The position numbers were made by a program, and so were the translations under genes. Below the pieces are notes generated by a model. It was not told the origin of the DNA. It was given only the letters and a program-made list of their open reading frames with translations, and ran no database searches. From assembly GCA_020636005.1 (NCBI GenBank), contig JACJYR010000001.1, positions 2,056,001-2,120,000 of the forward strand: a stretch of 64,000 nucleotides of DNA, given 5' to 3'. Source of the stretch: Lewinellaceae bacterium. Its GTDB lineage: Bacteria > Bacteroidota > Bacteroidia > Chitinophagales > Saprospiraceae. Shown here piece by piece: positions 60,502 through 64,000 of this stretch (positions are counted from its first letter, which is position 1; each line of letters begins with the position of its first letter).

Positions 60502-61161
60502 CTATTTGAAAACATGCACCAATTCCTCCGTAGCCCCCTGCTTGGAAAGTACAGCCACCAAGTCGCCTTCCAATAATGCCGTATCCCCCTCCGGAATGAT
60601 GATATCCGTTTTTCGCTTGACGGCCACAATGCGTGCATCTTTTGGCAACAGGTTTTCTTTGTGCAATTGTTTAATCAGCTTTCCAGCAATGGGGGAGTTT
60701 TTCTTCACGGTGAGTTCGATGATTTCCGCCCCGCCCCCCAAATCCAGAAAGTCCTTCACGCTGGGCCGCTGTACCGCCCGGTAAAGGTACTGTCCGTTCA
60801 ACCGGAAAGGGCTTTCCACGGTATCCACGCCCATTTGTTCGAAAAGTCGGATGTGGCCTTCGTCGGTCACAGAACTGATGAGCCGCTTAATGCCCAATTC
60901 CTTGCCCAACATGATGACGAGCATATTTACCGCGTCGTCGTTGGTAGTAGCAATCAGGGCGTCCGCTTTTTCGGCCTTTGCTTCTTTCAGGGCATCCATC
61001 GAAGACGCATCCGCCTGGATGACCATGCAATCATAGTGAGTAGCCGCCCAACCGGCCACCTTTTCTTCCTTTTCGATGACCACCACATCGTGGCCATCTT
61101 TGGTGGCTTCCTGGATGACGTGCTTCCCGGTCCTGCCTGCTCCAACAATTATCAGGTGCAT
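60502..61161 (-). CDS. trkA: Trk-type potassium uptake regulatory subunit (TrkA family)
   Basis: 219 residues: an RCK/KTN Rossmann domain with the GxGxxG motif (LIIVGAGRTGKHVIQE) and an acidic residue at the end of the second strand (VVVIEKEEKVAG), then a TrkA-C domain (about 135-219). This half-size TrkA, with one RCK unit, assembles into a ring that gates the TrkH channel in response to NAD or ATP. It lies after trkH in the same direction (232 bp apart), with a 7-nt-repeat-like GTCATT run (61190-61240) in the gap. Confidence 0.94.
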   Translation of the reverse strand: MHLIIVGAGRTGKHVIQEATKDGHDVVVIEKEEKVAGWAATHYDCMVIQADASSMDALKEAKAEKADALIATTNDDAVNMLVIMLGKELGIKRLISSVTDEGHIRLFEQMGVDTVESPFRLNGQYLYRAVQRPSVKDFLDLGGGAEIIELTVKKNSPIAGKLIKQLHKENLLPKDARIVAVKRKTDIIIPEGDTALLEGDLVAVLSKQGATEELVHVFK

Positions 61162-61392
61162 AGCTGCAAATTTTTAGGTTATAGACAATCGTCATTAAAA
61201 GTCATTGGTCATTGAAGTCATTTTATTGAAAGTCAGTGACTTAGAATTTTATCCCAATCAATTTTAAATGTGACTATCTATAAACATGATGGGTATAAAA
61301 AATAGAAATTAATATTGAAACAGGAGTTAAGGCAAATTATTGAACATCAATTTTTTGCCCAAAATATCCCAATATATTAATCTTAAAAACAC

Positions 61393-62976
61393 TCAAATAT
61401 TGATGGGTTTCGTACCCCATATTAATGCCCGGAAAAGAGCAAGTACGGGGATGATTTCAAGCCTTCCTGCCCACATCTGCAAAATATAGGTGGCTTCCAC
61501 CACAGGAGACATAGACGGGTCGGTGATGCCACACGAAAGCCCCACCGTCCCCTGCGCCGATGCTGATTCAAAGAAAGCGTCCGACAGGGTGTAGCCTTCG
61601 CCCATATAAAAAGCGGTTATCATTGTCCCGACGAGCACCAGCAGTAGAAAGGTAAATGCGAAGGTGGCAGCTTTGGCCAGCTCCCGGTTCATCTCGTCCG
61701 GCAAGAGGGTTTTGCCACCAAACTTGACGGTCTTGATGGCGTGGTCGGGGTAAAATATCTTGTTGACCTGCCACATCAAACCTTTCTGAATAAGCACCGC
61801 CCGGATGACCTTGATACCACCAACGGTAGCACCGGCAGCACCGCCCACGTACATTGCCGTGGTGACAATATAGACTACCGAAACATCGTCCCAATCGCCG
61901 ATGCCTGAGGTTTGCCAGCCAGTGGTGGAAAGGGCGCTGACGAATTGAAAAATACCTTCCCGTACTGGGTTGGGGACAATACCGGCATGGGACAGTAAAA
62001 AAGCCATCCCGGCGCTTCCCAGCACAAAAGCGATGAGCAGGGAGCGGGTCTGCAGGTCTTTCCATATTTCACTGAATTTTTTTTCAAAAACCACCCTGAA
62101 AAAAAAGGGAAGGGAAAACGAGCCGAGTATCATGGGCAAAAGATACAGCACATCCATTGCGGGCGATTTGTACCCGGCAATACTGTCGTCGAGCGTACTG
62201 AACCCACCAGTGGATTGCCCGCACATGGCATGGTTGACAGCATCAAAAATGTTTTCTCCCAAGGGGTAATCCGGCAAAATGAGGTAAGTGCCAATGGAGA
62301 GGTAAACAGTCAAAAAGGCCGTCACCCCAAAATATACTTTCCAAATACCCCTCGCCGTGCCAATCACGTTGGGCTTCAATTTTACCCCACTTGTTTCGGA
62401 ATTGTAAAGCAGGATTGAACCTTGCCCTGGCACCTGCTTGAACACGGCCAATGCCAAAACGATAAACCCTGCCCCACCCACCCATTGCGCCAGCGACCTG
62501 TAAAAAAGCATGCCCTTGCCCATGGAAGGCTCATGTACCGCCATGGAAAGCCCTGTTGTGGTGTAGGCGCTCATGCTCTCGAAAAGGCAGTGAAGTGGGC
62601 TTCTAAAAAATAAAATACTGGAAGGATAGTCTGCCCCCGCTGGAATTAGTTTTTGCATGGCCTCGGCAGGCATAAGGTAGGCAGCCACAAAAAAAGGAAG
62701 CCCACCCATCAGCGCAATCATCATCCACCCCGAAGCTGCAATAAGGATTGCGTGCCTGTTCTCAGGTTCGGGCGAATTGTAAAAGCCCTTGAAAAGCGCA
62801 AGGCCAAAGCCTGCCGTAATAGCCGCTGCCAACAAAAAACTCAAAGCTGGATACCATTCTGCATACATCGCCGAAACAAAAATGGGCAAAACCATGACCA
62901 GCCCCAGCAAAACCAGCAAACCTCCAATCTGCTTTAACACCGATCGGTACATCCCGTTTTTCATGCCTACATTCAT
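61393..62976 (-). CDS. trkH: TrkH-family potassium transporter subunit
   Basis: 527 residues with about ten membrane segments and the selectivity-filter-like loops: AYTTTGLSMA, STGGFSTLDDS, STTGWQTSG, and the last TVGLSCGITD. The subunit forms the K+ pathway and is gated by the TrkA ring encoded next. Start ATG 62976; a second ATG four codons in is possible. It follows the KdpE-like response regulator gene by 100 bp with a hairpin in between. Confidence 0.94.
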   Translation of the reverse strand: MNVGMKNGMYRSVLKQIGGLLVLLGLVMVLPIFVSAMYAEWYPALSFLLAAAITAGFGLALFKGFYNSPEPENRHAILIAASGWMMIALMGGLPFFVAAYLMPAEAMQKLIPAGADYPSSILFFRSPLHCLFESMSAYTTTGLSMAVHEPSMGKGMLFYRSLAQWVGGAGFIVLALAVFKQVPGQGSILLYNSETSGVKLKPNVIGTARGIWKVYFGVTAFLTVYLSIGTYLILPDYPLGENIFDAVNHAMCGQSTGGFSTLDDSIAGYKSPAMDVLYLLPMILGSFSLPFFFRVVFEKKFSEIWKDLQTRSLLIAFVLGSAGMAFLLSHAGIVPNPVREGIFQFVSALSTTGWQTSGIGDWDDVSVVYIVTTAMYVGGAAGATVGGIKVIRAVLIQKGLMWQVNKIFYPDHAIKTVKFGGKTLLPDEMNRELAKAATFAFTFLLLVLVGTMITAFYMGEGYTLSDAFFESASAQGTVGLSCGITDPSMSPVVEATYILQMWAGRLEIIPVLALFRALIWGTKPINI

Positions 62977-63004
62977 TTACGCGGTTTATGGCAATACAAT
63001 CTCC

Positions 63005-63030
63005 GTGACAGCCTAAACCACGGCTGTTAC
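63005..63030. promoter_or_regulatory. Hairpin between kdpE and trkH
   Basis: GTGACAGCC (63005-63013) and GGCTGTTAC (63022-63030) pair with one mismatch around an 8-nt loop. On the minus strand no T-run follows, so it is not a standard terminator. It could be a dyad for the adjacent response regulator or an RNA processing hairpin between the two genes. Confidence 0.4.
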
Positions 63031-63077
63031 ATTGCTTATTCAAACTTGTTTTTGTTGAAAATAGCCATCCGTCCCAC

Positions 63078-63767
63078 TCACCCATAACTCCCCACAAACC
63101 GGTACCCAACACCCGGTTCCGTCTGGATAAACTTCGGCTGGTTCGGGTTGTCCTCTATTTTTTTCCTCAACTGGCCCACATATACCCGCAGGTATTGCGA
63201 CTGCGAGGTGAACCCCGGCCCCCAGATAACCTTCAGGATAAACTGGTGGGTGAGCACTTTGCCCTCGTTGCGGGAAAACAGGCTCAGCAGGGTATATTCT
63301 GTAGCGGTAAGTTTTAGTATCTCGCCGTCTTTGCGCACCAGCCTCGCCGAATAGTCAATGCTGAGGTTGCCGAATTCCTGGTAAGGGTTGTCGTGGCCGG
63401 GGGCAACGGAACGCAGCGCCGATCGTATGCGGGCCAACAGTTCCCCCGTGCGGAAGGGCTTTACCAGGTAATCGTTGGCACCGTTGTCCAGTGCTTTCAC
63501 GATGTCCTCTTCAGCGTCTCGTACCGACAGGATGATGATGGGCTGGCTGTACCATTCCCTTAGTTTTTTCAATACCTCCTGTCCATCATCATCGGGCAGG
63601 CCCAGGTCGAGGAGTACCAAGTCCGGGGGGTGCATGGCCGCAGCCACAAGTCCGTCATTGCCGTTCACGGCTTCCAGTACCTTTAGGTTGTTGGCCGTCA
63701 GCGTGATTTCCAGTAATTTGCGGATGGGCGCTTCGTCGTCAATGATGAGGATGGTCGGCTTATTCAT
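63078..63767 (-). CDS. kdpE: KdpE-type response regulator (OmpR family)
   Basis: 229 residues from ATG 63767, which overlaps the histidine-kinase stop by 8 bp. The receiver domain has the acidic pocket (ILIIDDEAPIRK), the phospho-acceptor Asp (DLVLLDLGLPDDDG) and the conserved Lys (ANDYLVKPF). A winged-helix DNA-binding domain follows (EYTLLSLFSRNEGKVLTHQF, LRVYVGQLRKKIEDNP). Family and kinase pairing match KdpE, which responds to low potassium or osmotic stress. Here the nearby transporter is Trk, not KdpFABC, so it may control trkH/trkA. Confidence 0.88.
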   Translation of the reverse strand: MNKPTILIIDDEAPIRKLLEITLTANNLKVLEAVNGNDGLVAAAMHPPDLVLLDLGLPDDDGQEVLKKLREWYSQPIIILSVRDAEEDIVKALDNGANDYLVKPFRTGELLARIRSALRSVAPGHDNPYQEFGNLSIDYSARLVRKDGEILKLTATEYTLLSLFSRNEGKVLTHQFILKVIWGPGFTSQSQYLRVYVGQLRKKIEDNPNQPKFIQTEPGVGYRFVGSYG

Positions 63768-64000
63768 CTTCCAAGTTGTTGATGGCATGGGTTTCCGCAG
63801 GTATTTTCAGGGTAAATTTTGCCCCTGCGGCTTGCCCATTTTCCAGTTTTATGCTTCCCTGGTGCGCATCCACAAAACCTTTCGAGATGGAGAGGCCCAG
63901 GCCCACCCCACCGGTACGGGCGTTTTTGGAGCGGTAAAATTTTTCAAAAACAAGTTCCAAATCATCGCCAGGAAAGCCAGGCCCGGAGTCGGTAATCACG
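63760..64000 (-). CDS. kdpD: KdpD-type sensor histidine kinase, C-terminal end (partial)
   Basis: Only the last 79 residues are in the window. They hold the ATP-binding G1/F/G2 boxes of a histidine kinase (ITDSGPGFPGDD, VFEKFYRSKN, GGVGLGLSISKGFVDAHQG). The closest recall is KdpD, supported by the following KdpE-like gene, but sensor domains are outside the window. Stop codon and response-regulator start overlap (ATGAATAA). Confidence 0.8.
   Translation of the reverse strand, partial: VITDSGPGFPGDDLELVFEKFYRSKNARTGGVGLGLSISKGFVDAHQGSIKLENGQAAGAKFTLKIPAETHAINNLEDE

Overview
The window looks like the chromosome of a marine- or sludge-type Bacteroidetes, most likely family Saprospiraceae. The sequence support for this is: proteins ending in type IX secretion (T9SS) sorting domains of both type A and type B (the latter with the SPNGDGIND signature), PorE-like PD40/OmpA proteins, TAnnTTTG-type promoter elements spaced 18-21 nt from a TTG element, and short 7-nt-period intergenic repeats. 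No rRNA, tRNA, CRISPR array or prophage was found.

Layout. 1-5.3 kb: the end of a PorE-like cell-surface protein, a LexA/S24-type repressor, a RimL-like acetyltransferase, and an ECF sigma / membrane protein / periplasmic sensor cluster. 5.3-24.2 kb, mostly minus strand: a cell-surface block with a 1458-residue secreted metalloprotease (M43 type, type B sorting domain), a 1.1-kb repeat-rich non-coding stretch, a second ECF sigma factor, a 2369-residue PKD adhesin with seven tandem 51-residue modules, a TPR-PD40 protein with a degenerate OmpA domain, an IS4-like remnant and a secreted M1 aminopeptidase. 24.3-31.8 kb: housekeeping genes (FAS1 lipoprotein, hibernation factor, rpoN, YjbQ, LysE, YbjQ, smpB, scpA, glyA). 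32-38.6 kb: a plus-strand run (secreted phosphoesterase, double NTF2-like protein, SemiSWEET, T9SS protein, unknown conserved protein, NRDE protein, radC). 38.6-48 kb: rpsA, a small membrane protein, mutL, a DUF2911 protein, dnaX and a flavin reductase. 48.2-56.6 kb: a TetR-controlled RND efflux operon (tolC / adaptor / barrel protein / permease) interrupted on the opposite strand by a four-helix-bundle (S23-type) gene flanked by inverted repeats. 56.7-60.1 kb: a low-GC DUF4238 gene, a ParE-type toxin-antitoxin pair and a delta-60-repeat T9SS protein. 60.5-64 kb: Trk potassium uptake (trkA, trkH) with a KdpDE two-component system.

How genes work together. Cell-surface proteins secreted by T9SS dominate the first 25 kb, each with its own promoter or terminator. 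The efflux operon reads as one unit with its TetR repressor at the head. The K+ genes read as one minus-strand group, with regulator and transporter side by side.

Most unusual non-coding structure: (1) a five-copy array at 9.9-10.4 kb in which the conserved 20-mer AATTATAATCCCATGAACAT follows unrelated hairpins; (2) heptanucleotide (7-nt period) repeats scattered through intergenic DNA and even inside dnaX, often arranged as long palindromes; (3) two copies of a roughly 120-140 bp MITE-like element 42 kb apart; (4) the inverted-repeat-flanked four-helix-bundle gene inside the efflux operon. Functions for these are inference.
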